Shown: positions 1-10,469 of the stretch, in pieces
Layout: each line of letters opens with the position of its first letter
How positions within the stretch are numbered: the first letter of the stretch is position 1
NCBI GenBank assembly: GCA_905221615.1
Contig: CAJNDT010005995.1
Span: 124,001 to 188,000 of the forward strand
Length of the DNA: 64,000 nt
From: Symbiodinium sp. CCMP2592
Taxonomy: Eukaryota; Sar; Dinophyceae; Suessiales; Symbiodiniaceae
Direction of reading: 5' to 3'
Notes under the pieces: model-generated
The model's input: the letters and a program-made list of their open reading frames with translations, nothing else
What the model was told of the DNA's origin: nothing
Database searches by the model: none
Program-made: the position numbers and the translations under genes

Positions 1-1060
1 AATGGGTACCAACGTGACGTCTTAATTGAGGCCGATACACATGAGGATGCAAATGTTCTGCGTTCCCGCTAAGCTAAACTTTGATTGCCGTAAGATTTTT
101 TTCACGAGATTGCTTGATGCAAGAAAAATACAAGCACTCCGTGAGAGACGTGTTGGTCACGTTGCACATCGTGCATCACGGCGACATGACTCCTGATTCG
201 GGGCGCAAGTCAAGTCCAAAGTCCGATGTCCACTGTCCGATGTGAATACAGGTGCACAGACGATCACTGACAACAGTTTTAAAATCTTGTGTAACGTGGA
301 CTCGAAACCGGCCACCTGTTTATTGCATCAGACATGATGTGACGAACGCCTGCAAACACATGCGCACATGACTGCAAGAAGGGCACGTGCACACTCTCTT
401 CTCTCAACCCCAGGCTGATACTGTCGGGTGGTCTCAGGCACAACGATCCTACAAATGCAAAGTGCTCCGCATGTGCCACTGGCATAACGAGATTTAAGAA
501 AGTCAATCTGAAGAAGTGCCATACGTCCATTCCCTCAGTGTTGCACGCATCGCCCAATTTCGACGCGTTGACGCAGCCGAACCTCACAGAACGAGCAAAT
601 CAGCGACCAACAAACGCCAATGCCTGAAGATTTTTTTGGAAGAAGCGTTTCGTGGTTTTGAAGCTCGGTTCACCAACAACAACCTTGTTCCCGGCAACTC
701 TATCTCTGCAACCAAACGAAAGAGTTGTCCATCCATGGCAGAAAGTGCGATGAAGGCACTTGTCGAATCTGTTGGTGCAGAAAAACAGGAGTGTTGTCGG
801 GGAACCAACTGAAAGCGGGTGTACCGCTTCGAGGAATGCAAGCGCCTGGAAGGCGAGCACCGGGAGCCCCGGAGTGGCAGGCAGCAGTGGCAGAGCTTTC
901 GGAACTCGTCTTAACGAGACAAGTCAGCAACGTGTTGTGTTTTGTGCCGTTTAGCTTTTTCGCCTCTGTTCGTGCGATGCCGCTGCAATGGTCACTGTGT
1001 CACTTTGTGTCATTCAAAATCTGTATTCTCACCGATGTTTCCGTTTTGTTTGCTTCCTGT
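1..1060. other. Region without a supported gene
   Basis: Several short overlapping open frames exist on both strands, but none shows a recognisable domain and they compete for the same bases. The stretch next to 1060 is the outer flank of the satellite block that starts at 1068. On the minus strand it does not continue the LINE endonuclease seen at the matching position beside 8440, so the two flanks differ here. Confidence 0.5.
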
Positions 1061-1149
1061 TTTTTTCCCGAAAGCATCGCGAAGGGTTCTTCCGTGTGGA
1101 ACGCCGCAGCTGAGTACATAGATGACAAACATAGAATCAACTTACTTGA

Positions 1150-1570
1150 CTCCATACTTTACTCTACACTTGATACTTGACTCTACACTTGATACTTACT
1201 TACTTACTTGACCTCTATGACTGACTCTCTACACTTGACACTTGACTCTATGATACTTGACTCTACACTTGATACTTGACTCTATGTTATGCTTACGACT
1301 TACTTACTTACTTACTTCACTCTACTTACTTACTTACTTGACACTTGACACTGGACTCTTCTACACTTGACACTTGACTCTATGTTATGCTTACGACTTA
1401 CTTACTTACTTACTTCACTCTACTTACTTACTTACTTGACACTTGACACTGGACTCTATGTTATGCTATCTCTCTACTTACTTATACTTATATACTTACT
1501 TACTTACTTACTTACTTTTACTTACTTACTTACTTACTTACTTGACTCTATGCCTCTATGACTTACTCTC
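1150..1570. repeat. CTTA/ACTTGACTCTA microsatellite
   Basis: Long runs of ACTT/CTTA are mixed with ACTTGACACTTGACTCTATG motifs. The open frames across it, rich in Tyr-Leu-Leu-Thr, are products of the repeat and not genes. Confidence 0.85.
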
Positions 1571-1589
1571 TACATCTCGGTATCTAATT

Positions 1590-2405
1590 CTCTCTTCTAA
1601 AGCCAGGGGTGGCACCGTTGTCGTCCATCGGGAATGCAACCCTTCCCAGGGATTCGCTGCCTCGGGCGTTCAAACGCGAGGTAAAGTTACACATTTTAGG
1701 CGCCCGGGTGAACCCTTCACAGGGATTGGCATGGGCGAGGGCCCAAACGCTAGGTAAAGTTACACATTTTTTAACAAAAAGCGGTGCCCGTGCAACCCTT
1801 CCCAAGGATTCGCTGCCTCGGGCGTTCAAACGCTAGGTAAAGTTACACATTTTAGGCGCCCGGCGCAACCCTTCACAGGGATTCGCTGCCTCGGGCATTC
1901 AAACGCGAGGTAAAGTTACACATTTTAGGCGCCCGGCGCAACCCTTCACAGGGATTCGCCTCCTCGGGCGTTCAAACGCGAGGTAAAGTTACACATTTTA
2001 GGCGCCCGGCGCAACCCTTCACAGGGATTCGCCTCCTCGGGCGTTCAAACGCGAGGTAAAGTTACAAATTTTTCGGGCGCCGTGAACCCTTCACAGGGAT
2101 TCGCCTCCTCGGGTGTTCAAACGCGAGGTAAAGTTACACATTTTGCGGGCGCCGCGCAACCCTTCACAGGGTTTGGGCGCAGCTCAACTGCATTTTGCAA
2201 CCCTTCACAGGGATTGGCATTTTGCAACCCTTCACAGGGATTGGCGTGGTCGAGTGTTCGAACGCGAGGTAAAGTTGCAATTTCTGATGTGCATTGAGAT
2301 GAATTTTGCAACCCTTCACACGGATTGGCGTTGTCGAGTGCTCGAACGCGAGGTGAAGTTACACATTTTGCGGTGCTCGCGGAACCCTTCACAGGGATTG
2401 GCTTG
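1590..2405 (+). repeat. Tandem array of ~72-bp CCCTTCACAGGGATT units
   Basis: About a dozen units carry CAACCCTTCACAGGGATTCG, then a CTCGGGCGTTCAAACGCGAGG segment that can pair with itself, then GTAAAGTTACACATTTT. The unit drifts gradually along the array. The same array in reverse orientation is at 7000-7930, and its end block (AGCCAGGGGTGGCACC, then CATCGGGAATGCAACCC) is also mirrored there. No protein-coding role is supported. Confidence 0.85.
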
Positions 2406-3185
2406 AGAGGGATTTGCTTCTGACGCTATCTCACTGTAACTCTATGACTTTATGACTCATGACTCATGGACTCCATGACTCTTGACTGTATGTGCCTCTC
2501 GAGGTTCAGGTCGGGCTATGAGCCCTCACGCTATGGGGATCTCGATTAAGCGTTCCCACACATAGAGCATAGAGTGAACTACATCGAGTCAAGTGCATGG
2601 TACATAGATGACTCCATGACTCTGCGACTTGATCTCACTATGACTCTATGACGCTATCTCACTGTAACTCTATGACTTTATGACTCATGACTCATGGACT
2701 CCATGACTCTTGACTGTATCTGCATCTCGAGGTCCAGGTCGGGCTATGAGCCCCCACGCTACGGGGATCTCGATTAAGCGTTCCCACACATAGAGCATAG
2801 AGTGAACTACATCGAGTCAAGTGCATGGTACATAGATGACTCCATGACTCGTGACTTGATCTCACTATGACTCTATGACGCTATCTCACTGTAACTCTAT
2901 GACTTTATGACTCATGACTCATGGACTCCATGACTCTTGACTGTATCTGCATCTCGAGGTCCCGGTCGGGCTATGAGCCACCACGCTACGGGGATCTCGA
3001 TTAAGCGTTCCCACACATAGAGCATAGAGTGAACTACATCGAGTCAAGTGCATGCTACATAGATGACTCCATGACTCTGTGACTTGATCTCACTATGACT
3101 CTATGACGCTATCTCACTGTAACTCTATGACTTTATGACTCATGACTCATGGACTCCATGACTCTTGACTGTATCTGCATACGAT
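2405..3185 (+). repeat. ~226-bp tandem satellite, more than three copies
   Basis: The segment GCTATCTCACTGTAACTCTA followed by TGACTTTATGACTCATGACT recurs at about 2425, 2652, 2880 and 3106. Each unit also carries a CTCGAGGTC..GGTCGGGCTATGAGCC box and a GAACTACATCGAGTCAAGTG box. A reversed relative of the latter box is found near 6280-6315. Confidence 0.85.
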
Positions 3186-3241
3186 CCTACACACTCGATC
3201 TATCACATAGCCCCACACTCTTCGCTGATGATGCTTTCGGG

Positions 3242-3403
3242 CCAATTGTCTTCTAGTGTTTCAGGAATGTTTTTCAGTCTGGTTCTCGCACGTTAGTTGT
3301 ATTGGAAGCCGCCATGTGTGTTCAAGCGGCCGCGCAGAGAGGCTTTCGAACAGGCTTGGGGCCCACTTCTGTGCTAGAGGTCCCGGCCTCCGTCCTTTTC
3401 CAA
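3242..3403 (+). pseudogene. Remnant of LINE A 5' region and inverted endonuclease scrap
   Basis: Bases 3242-3300, read on the minus strand, resemble the LINE endonuclease segment at about 5910-5972 on the plus strand; the shared part includes CTAGAAGACAATTGG. From about 3302 a plus-strand frame runs toward the 21-bp duplicated site at 3404. It would rejoin LINE A sequence at 5334 once the inserted segment is ignored. No intact product can be defined. Confidence 0.35.
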
Positions 3404-3424
3404 ACAGCAAGGGATTGTGCCTTT

Positions 3425-5312
3425 TTTTGGCGTGAGCAGGCCTCGTCGACTACGGCTGTAGCACTCGGTCCCAGCAAACAAAACCAAACCAACAAACAAA
3501 CCAAAACAGCGGTGAAACAGGGCGGCTCGACAAAAAGTAGCTAAAAAGCTAGCTGCGGCGCACAGGCTTTGCCGAGTTGGCCGTTCAGCACGAGCTACGG
3601 ATAGCCTCAGCGACCGATCCACAACAGCACAAGGCCGTCGCCTAAAGCTGTCCAAGACCACCGGTGGAGCCCAAAGTCGAAGCTCCGGCCGCTGTTCTAG
3701 TTCCGTCGAACAACGGTCAGCCCCGGGGCCCTGTTGTGTCACGATCGTGCACACAAAGTCCACAAATCCACAGCAGGTCCAGCCAGCTGTTCTGGCAGGA
3801 ATGGACCCTACGACGTATGTCGATGGTCAAACCGGTTACAGGCGTAAAAGCGGCGGCCTGCTCCGTTACGGGGTGTGCTCCCGCGACAATTGCTATGGCC
3901 AATTGTCGAGCAAGCGTTGCATGTCGGTGCCGCTGGTCGGAAAGTGGGACTCGCGCAGCATATAAAGAGGTTGGAAATAACGCTGCGTATAGAGCTCCTG
4001 TAGGCGGTGAAAGCCATAACGGAGGTCATCTTGGTCAGGCTCATGGAGATGTGGCATCAGTTCAGTAGAGATGAACGGAATTTGGATACCTGGGCCAATT
4101 CCGCCTCTTTCAACGAAAGCCTCTGCTTCATGTCTCCAATGATCCTGGCCCCAAGGGTCGCCGAGCCGAAACCAAGCGCGATTGCCGTCGGGCATGTTCT
4201 TGTCGTTCGACTCCTGGGCCTCCCACGCGTCGAAGTGGGCATATCGCCACAAGCGCACCGGGAAATAAAAATCCTTTTTCTGCGGGCCTCTCAACCAGTA
4301 AACCACCACCGCGCGGAGGTCCCAACCAGTGTTGGCGGCAGCCGCACGAAGACGCCACAGGGCTGCGTGCAGAAGGCCCGCGGACTGGATGGGAAGCGTG
4401 GGCGACGCTTGCAGACCCAAGGGGACGTCGTCCAGGGGAAACCTAAGTCTGAAGGTGCCCTTGCACACGGCCGGGTATGACCACGCCGAGCAAGGAGTAT
4501 TCCACGGCGGAAGCCTTCCAACAGCCGTGCGGCGATAGCGATTTGGGGCCGTCCCACTAAAGAAGCAGGAACTTCCACCTTGACCCTGACCTCCAGAAAG
4601 TGCAGGTCATTCTGACAGACGGGGCAGATGCTCACGAGTTGTAATAGAGGAGCCGCTGCGGGCTCATCCACCAGGGCCCGCGTAAGGTAAAACAACAACT
4701 GCACCGGCAACAGCACACCGCAGTGGAGCAAGGGGGTGCCCTGACTCGGATCCACACTTGATCCTCCCTCCGCAGTTGGACGCCGGGCGCCGGACCCGGT
4801 GCCACGGCGCCGGCTCCCGGGCATGGGAGGTTTCTTGGGTGCCAAGGACATTTGGATAAGACACCCATCGCGGACTGGTGACTTCTGCCCTGCCAAGGCA
4901 CTGGCGAGCGAGAACTTAGGACCATCAAGCTCATCCAAAAGAAACCACCACCAGATCTCCGGGCGCGCCAGCTCGTACCACGAGAGGTCGAAGGCGGCCC
5001 GCCCTTCGGGCAGCCTCAACACCGGATCGCAGAACTGCGCTAGCGCAATGGAAACTGCCAGCAAGGGAGTGGGGCACACTCGAAATGCGTCGCATTCCGT
5101 ACAGTGGCGAAGCATTCCAAGTAGCGCCCGATCCGCGAAATCGACCACTCTGACTCCGAAATTCTGTGGGCTAACCTTAACTTCGCACGCCGGCAAGGAA
5201 AGGGGGAGAGAGAGAATGGAAAGGCAATCCGTCCGGTTGGGCAGAAGGTTGTTCAGCACAGCCACGCTATGAGCGCCGTCGACTGGCGCCTGCTGCTGGC
5301 CCTTGGCTTGGT
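3425..5312 (-). mobile_element. Retroposed sequence of unknown family with 21-bp target-site duplication
   Basis: The same 21 bp, starting ACAGCAAGGGATTGTGCC, lie at 3404-3424 and 5313-5333. Read on the minus strand, the insert begins just inside the right copy and ends in a short A run just before the left copy. This is the layout expected of a LINE-mobilised RNA. It carries a broken open frame (see the pseudogene entry). There is no spliced leader at its 5' end, so it is 5'-truncated or came from an RNA that was not trans-spliced. It interrupts LINE A upstream of the endonuclease domain. Confidence 0.6.
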
Positions 5313-5319
5313 ACAGCAA
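3893..5319 (-). pseudogene. Broken ORF of unknown function inside the retroposed segment
   Basis: Two long minus-strand frames adjoin. The first, about 340 codons, runs from 5319 to about 4480; the second, about 190 codons, runs from about 4468 to 3893. They look like one protein split by a frameshift near 4470-4490. The first part has HCTECDAFRVCP and a VCQNDLHFLEV segment with CxxC; the second is rich in Trp, Asp and Pro and ends QRLLDNWP before a stop. No known family is recognised. Its place between target duplications with a short A tail suggests a retrocopied host mRNA or an ORF of a non-autonomous retroelement. Confidence 0.4.
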
Positions 5320-5333
5320 GGGATTGTGCCTTT

Positions 5334-5972
5334 CCTGAGCTATGTTTCTCCGTTTTGCAGTTGCCGTTTTGATCCGCCTGGTCCCAATTCATGGGCCCAG
5401 ACTCTGTCTGGGGGGGAGTCATTGGGCAATTGCCAGTGCACAGAACTTTTCTTCAATCAGCTGGGTCCGTCTCCCGCCAACACGACAAGAGCTACAGTCA
5501 CAGACGGACGGCTCTGCGAATGGCACAGCCTGCCGCAAGGCAGGAAAACTGGGAATGCGGGGCATCTGGGTCAACAATGGGGAGCTCAAGACGTGGTTAG
5601 CGAAGCTTCTTATCGCTGCGATGTCCTCGTCTTGCAGGAAACGCATTGAACGGAGACTAGTGAATTCAGCGTTTCAGGTTGGATTGCATATCTTCGGCTT
5701 TAGCATCCGCCAAACGAAGCCCCAGCAGAAACAGGGCCAAGCGTGAGTCGAGACAGGAGACGCAGGACCATCCACGACTCGGGCGGATGGGGTTATGATT
5801 TTATTTTCCCTCAAGTTCGCAGCCAAGAGCCTCCGCTGGAAGGAATGGAGCCCAGGCAGAGTCCTTGTAGTTCGTGCAAACATGTCAGGCACCCGACTTG
5901 TCATTGTCGCTGTTTACCAGCACGCTTGGTCCTCGGCCAAGTCCATACAGTCCAAACTAGAAGACAATTGGC
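5334..5972 (+). pseudogene. LINE A endonuclease domain, N-terminal half
   Basis: Translation shows CDVLVLQETH at about 5618-5647, the usual catalytic Gln-Glu-Thr-His region of LINE apurinic-type endonucleases. In a shifted frame, MILFSLKFAAKS..WSPGR..LVIVAVYQHAWSSAKS at 5795-5960 matches the central strands of that fold. Stops and frameshifts separate the pieces. The domain is cut at 5972 by the satellite block and resumes after 8440 with its GDFN motif. LINE endonucleases nick target DNA to prime reverse transcription; this copy is dead. Confidence 0.7.
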
Positions 5973-6009
5973 CCGAAAGCATCATCAGCGAAGAGTGTTG
6001 CGCTACGTC

Positions 6010-6330
6010 ATAGAATCCAGTGTATAGGGTCATAGAGTCACCGAGTCACAAGCACGGAGTCACAGAGTCGGAGTATCACATACAGTCAAGAGTCGTACAA
6101 GTCATAGTTCATAGAGTCATCGAGAAATAGAGTCGAGTACATGTCAAGCACAAGTCATAGTTCAAAGAGTCATAGAGTCATATAGAGTCATAGAGTCACA
6201 GTGAGACAGAATCATAGAGTCATAGTGTTATAGAGTCATAGCGTCAGAGTGAGAAAGAGTCATAGAGTCATGGAGTCATCTATGTACCACGCACTTGACT
6301 TGATGTAGTTCACTCTATGAACACTAATGT
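6010..6330 (+). repeat. CATAGAGTCA-type satellite
   Basis: Irregular repeats of CATAGAGTCA, CACAGAGTC and related words. The end at 6268-6320 (ATAGAGTCATGGAGTCATCT, then a tail toward TGTAGTTCACTCTATG) is a reversed relative of the 2.4-3.2 kb satellite. Confidence 0.8.
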
Positions 6331-6471
6331 TCAGGTTTAGCGGGTTTAGGGTATAGTCCAACATGACGCAGAAGTCTTCCTTTCCTAGCTCCGGAACCTC
6401 ACTGTATAGACATCCCTGATTACTGTGGTTTCAACGTGACTCTATGACTCTATGCATGGTCACTTTATGTC

Positions 6472-6479
6472 GCAGCAGC

Positions 6480-6510
<31 letters not shown>

Positions 6511-6598
6511 CTAGTAGTACTAGCAGTACCAGTACTAGTAGTAGTGATAGTAGTGGTAGTCGTAGTAGTTGTAGTAGTAGTCGTCGTCGCGTAGTCGC

Positions 6599-6655
<57 letters not shown>

Positions 6656-6680
6656 TGTAGTGGTTGTAGTTGTTGTTGCG

Positions 6681-6734
<54 letters not shown>

Positions 6735-6822
6735 CTAGTAGTACTAGCAGTACCAGTACTAGTAGTAGTGATAGTAGTGGTAGTCGTAGTAGTTGTAGTA
6801 GTAGTCGTCGTCGCGTAGTCGC

Positions 6823-6854
<32 letters not shown>

Positions 6855-6861
6855 TAGTAGC

Positions 6862-6895
<34 letters not shown>

Positions 6896-6990
6896 TTCTT
6901 TTGTAGTAGTGGTAGTAGTAGCAGTAGTAGTAGTAATAATAGTTGTAGTAGTGGTAGTGGTAGTAGTAGTACTAGCACTAGTTCGAACAC
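6472..6990. repeat. GTA/TAC trinucleotide microsatellite
   Basis: About 500 bp of GTAGTA interrupted by GTC, GTT and ACTAGTACT variants. A block of about 260 bp appears duplicated, since the GTAGTCGTAGTAGTTGTAG motif with neighbours occurs near 6556 and 6780. Long Val, Ser, Thr or Tyr homopolymer frames here are artefacts. Confidence 0.9.
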
Positions 6991-6999
6991 TCGACAACG

Positions 7000-7935
7000 C
7001 CAATCTCTGTGAAGGGTTGCAAGTTTCACGTCAATGCACATCAAAAGTAATAACTTTACCTCGCGTTCGAACACTCGACAACGCCAATCTGTGTGAAGGG
7101 TTGCAAAATTCATCTCAATGCACATGAAAAATTGCAACTTTACCTCGCGTTCGAACACTCGACCACGCCAATCCCTGTGAAGGGTTGCAAAATTCATCTC
7201 AATGCACATCAAAAAATGCAACTTTGCCTCGCGTTCGAACACTCGACCACGCCAATCCCTGTGAAGCGTTGCAAAATTCATCTCAATGCACATAAAAAAT
7301 TGCAACTTTACCTCGCCTTCGAACACTCGACCACGCCAATCCCTGTGAAGGGTTGCAAAATTCATGTCAATGCACATCAAAAATTGCAACTTTACCTCGC
7401 GTTCGTGCATTCGACCACGCCAATCCCTATGAAGAGTTGCAAAATGCCAATCCCTGTGAAGGGTTCCAAAATGCAATTCAATGCACCGAAACCCTGTGAA
7501 GGGTTGCGTGGCGCCCGCAAAATGTGTAACTTTACCTCGCGATTGAACGCCCGAGGAAGCGAATCCCTGTGAAGGGTTCACGGCGCCCGAAAAATGTGTA
7601 ACTTTACCTCGCGTTTGAACGCCCGAGGAAGCGAATCCCTGTGAAGGGTTGCACGGTGCGCCTAAAATGTGTTACTTTACCTAGCGTTTGGGCGCTCGAG
7701 AGTTCCAATCCCTGTGAAGGGTTGCGCGGTGCGCCTAAAATGTGTTACTTTACCTCGCGTTTGAACGCCCGAGGAGGCGAATCCCTGTGAAGGGTTGCAC
7801 GGGAGCCCGAAAAGGCGAATCCCTGGGAATGGTTGCACGGGAACCCTAAAATGTGTAACTTTACGTAGCGTTTGGGCGCCCGAGGAGGCGAATCCCTGGG
7901 AAGGGTTGCATTCCCGATGGACGACGACGGTGCCA
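7000..7935 (-). repeat. Reversed array of ~72-bp CCTGTGAAGGGTTGC units
   Basis: This is the reverse complement of the array at 1590-2405, including the boundary block with GGTGCCACCCCTGGCTTTAG at 7930-7950. Units near 7010-7440 carry an extra AAATTCATCTCAATGCACAT segment that matches the far end of the first array at about 2280-2310. Confidence 0.85.
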
Positions 7936-7959
7936 CCCCTGGCTTTAGAAGAGAGAATT

Positions 7960-8345
7960 AAATACCGAGATGTAGAGAGTATGTAGAGAGGTAGAGAGTA
8001 AGTCAGAGAGTAAGTCAGAGAGTAAGTCACAAAGTAAATCACAGAGTAAGTCAAGAGTAAGTCACGAGATGTAGAGAGTATGTAGAGAGGTAATGTAGAG
8101 AGGTAGAGAGTAAGTCAGAGAGTAAGTCAGAGAGTAAGTAAGTCAGAGAGTAAGTCACAGAGTAAGTCACAGAGTAAGTCAAGAGTAAGTCACAGAGTAA
8201 GTCACAGAGTCATAGAGTAGTCAAGTGAGTAAGTCACAGAGTTCTCAAGTTCATAAATTCATAGAGTAGTCAAGAGTAGTCAAGTTCGTCTTAGAGTCAT
8301 AGAGTCATAGAGTCATAGGGTCATAGAGTCGTAGACTCAAGTGTC
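7960..8345 (+). repeat. GAGTAAGTCA tandem repeat
   Basis: Short repeats of GAGAGTAAGTCA and TAGAGAGGTAGAGAG grade into CATAGAGTCA. They fill the end of the second satellite block before its inverted terminus. No gene is present. Confidence 0.85.
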
Positions 8346-8440
8346 AAGTCATAAGGTGTGCTCGATTCTATGTTTGTCATCTATGTACTTGTCTACCCGG
8401 CTCCGCACGGAAGAACCCTTCGCGACGCTTTCGGGAAAAA

Positions 8441-9764
8441 ACGACCGCGTTCCATCGGTCATGTCCAAGGTAGTCAAGCAGGTGCCCAAGCGGGATTCTC
8501 TCGTGGTGGCAGGTGATTTCAACACCTCCCTGCGCCCGAGCCCTCCATTGGTGGGCACGACACAGTCTCTCGCCAAGAGATTATCGGTCTCCTTCAGTCA
8601 CAAGGAGCCGATCAGGACACAGTCCACCTCGTTCAAGCTCTCCATGACGGTTCCAGATATGTCTTACATGCCCAGGGCGATTCCACTGCTATTGAAACCA
8701 TAGCAGGAAGTCAACAAGGATGTAGGCTCGCTCCCACCCTATTCTCGTTCCTCACAGGCGACCTCTTCCGGTCCCTGGTGGATCTGTTCGGTGCTGAACA
8801 GGTTCTGAAATTCTTGAAGGGCTATGCCGATGACCTGACGCTTCATAGGACTTTCCGTATCCATGCGCTTGTAGCTGCCTTGTTGGAGGAGGTCCGCAAA
8901 CACCGCCTCAGAGTCAACATCGGCAAGTGTGTCATTCTAGTTCAGCTGGCAGGTAGAGAAGCACAAAATGTGACGAAGAAACACAGTTGCTGGCTTGCCA
9001 ACCCCACAGGAGAGCCTGTCAGAGGGTGGCGCATTGGGCCAAACAAGACGCCTTCCAGTGGGTCTCTTCAAGCAAGCACTGAAAGGCGTCATGATTTCTT
9101 ACAACCACTTCGAGCAGACTCTCCATTTCCGGACAGGGGAGGCGAAGCAAAAGTTACATCAGGTTCGCCACATTCGTCTACAACCGCAGGTTTGCAAGTA
9201 CAATGTCGCGCCTCAAGGTGTGGCAGGGTACTGTCCTGAGCACGCTGACGACTGGCCTGTCTGACGTCGGCTTGAGTGATGAGTCGGCCAAGCAGCTTCG
9301 TAGCTGGCACGCTTACAAGGTAAGGTCGGTGCTGAACCTCCGGCTCACACCACTCGGATTGCCACGAAGGATCTTTTTCAGCTCTACAACATACAGGACC
9401 CCGTTCATGCACTACAGTCCAAGCTAAGGAAAAGGCTGCGCAAGCTTGAGCGCCGAGCCGTGCAAAGTCCGGACATCACGACGGATCCCTCGGTTCTGCA
9501 GGTCTCCGAGACAAGCTCCTGGTCCTGTCACAACTCCCCGAACCCAAGGAGAACCCGACGGTGTCACACGTTTGCACGGTATGCACGGCTTCCTTTGAGA
9601 CAGCAAATGGACTACATTTGCATAGGTCGGGGGTCCATCCAGAGAGTATTGATCGCTTCGTTCCTTCTAGCTTCGACCGAAAGCTCCACGCTGTGGACGG
9701 TATGCCGCAATGTGCGGCATGCAAGCGTAAATTTCATCAGTGGAAACCCCTAAGACTATCTTAG
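8441..9764 (+). pseudogene. LINE A: endonuclease end, reverse transcriptase and zinc-finger tail, degraded
   Basis: Frames on the plus strand give, in order, the endonuclease motif DSLVVAGDFNTSL (about 8490-8530); RT motif B, QGCRLAPTLFSFLTGDL (about 8717-8767); the RT catalytic motif GYADDLTLH (about 8820-8850); LRVNIGKC (motif D); and GVMISYNHF (motif E, about 9090). At 9561-9764 there is CTVCTASFETANGLHLH followed by CAACKRKFHQW, the paired zinc fingers common at LINE ORF2 C-termini. At least three frameshifts break the gene. It is a dead non-LTR retrotransposon, cut at 9764 by AT-rich palindromic DNA. Confidence 0.75.
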
Positions 9765-9792
9765 ACTATTTTTTGTTTCTAGGCAAAATGAT

Positions 9793-9939
9793 TTGTCTAC
9801 GAAAATAGTATATAAGATATATATCTTATTTTTGTCGGCCAGACAAAAATAAGATATTCCGTAGACAAAAGAAAAAGATATATGTCTTATTTTTTGTCTA
9901 CGAAACAGCGCAAAATAAGATATATATCTTATTTTGCGC
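9793..9939. repeat. AT-rich palindromes, MITE-like
   Basis: A hairpin has 16-bp perfect arms, ATATCTTATTTTTGTC at 9821-9836 and its complement at 9842-9857, with a 5-nt loop. It is extended outward by TTTGTCTACG and CGTAGACAAA. A second, perfect 32-bp palindrome (half-site GCGCAAAATAAGATAT) lies at 9908-9939. They abut the truncated end of LINE A, so they may mark a small inserted element. Confidence 0.75.
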
Positions 9940-10330
9940 CGCCCTGCAACCCGAAGTTTACCCGAAGTTTCTTCGAAGTTTCGGGTTGTGATTCGGCTGA
10001 AAGCCCGAAGTTTACTCGAAGTTTGTGTCGGCTATTTTGTCCGGGAACCCGAAGTTTACTCGAACTTTGGCGGCTCGATTTTGTGTATGACAACACAGAA
10101 AGAACAGCTGAGGGATGTTTTGAGTGATATCAACTGTCAGCGATAATATGCTGAGGGATTGAGAGATAACAACAAAACACACCCGTAGTATCAATACTGT
10201 GAGGAGGAAATGAGCTTTTGAGGGATACTTGGAGGGATGCTTGTTGGAGTGATAATAAATTACCAAATCCAACGACAACAACATCAGCACGTTCCCTCCT
10301 TTCCTCACTTTAAGTAGTCTTGTATCGTTG
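9940..10330. repeat. CCCGAAGTTTACTCGAAGTTT repeats and GAGGGAT-type satellite start
   Basis: Five or six copies of CCGAAGTTTACYCGAAGTTT-like words lie at 9950-10070, including CGAAGTTTCGGGTT. After 10090 comes AGCTGAGGGATGTTTTGAGT, which recurs in altered form at 10821 and is related to the satellite around E1. No gene is seen. Confidence 0.6.
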
Positions 10331-10469
10331 TTCATCTACTACTCTACTACTACCAGACCTTTAGATAGAGATCTAAATTCTGTGGACGCACTCACCCCCG
10401 CCGCTGCTGTTATGATCTCAAAGGATTCGCAGGCAGCAGCTCCCCAGTCGTCTCCTCGCTTTTAAAAGC

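Larger units (their letters stand above)
1068..3241 (-). mobile_element. Satellite-filled block with inverted ends, copy 1
   Basis: The left end reads CCCGAAAGCATCGCGAAGGG, and the right end carries the reverse complement of CCCGAAAGCATCATCAGCG. Inside, in order, are a CTTA/ACTTG microsatellite, an array of about 72-bp units and a 226-bp tandem repeat. A second copy in opposite orientation lies at 5973-8440. Its flanks agree on both sides: an A/T run at one end, and CCAATTGTCTTCTAG, derived from LINE endonuclease sequence, at the other. Similar ends around a non-coding interior suggest a non-autonomous DNA transposon or foldback element. No transposase is visible, and no target duplication was identified with confidence. 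Confidence 0.45.
5973..8440 (+). mobile_element. Satellite-filled block with inverted ends, copy 2, inside LINE A
   Basis: It starts CCCGAAAGCATCATCAGCG and ends with the reverse complement of CCCGAAAGCGTCGCGAAGGG. It splits the LINE A endonuclease between LEDNWP and the KVVKQVPKRDSLVVAGDFN segment. Contents in order are a CATAGAGTCA-type satellite, a GTA microsatellite, the reversed 72-bp array and GAGTAAGTCA repeats. It mirrors the block at 1068-3241, and together they form a large inverted repeat around about 4600. No coding capacity is supported. Confidence 0.5.

Noticed and set aside
725..1180. 151-codon plus-strand ORF ending in the CTTA repeat
   Set aside because: It runs across the terminus of the satellite block and into simple repeat, so it cannot be a conserved gene.
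6431..7581. Long ORFs of Thr, Tyr, Val, Ser or Leu runs across the GTA repeat
   Set aside because: All frames of a trinucleotide repeat lack stops; the reading has no other protein features.
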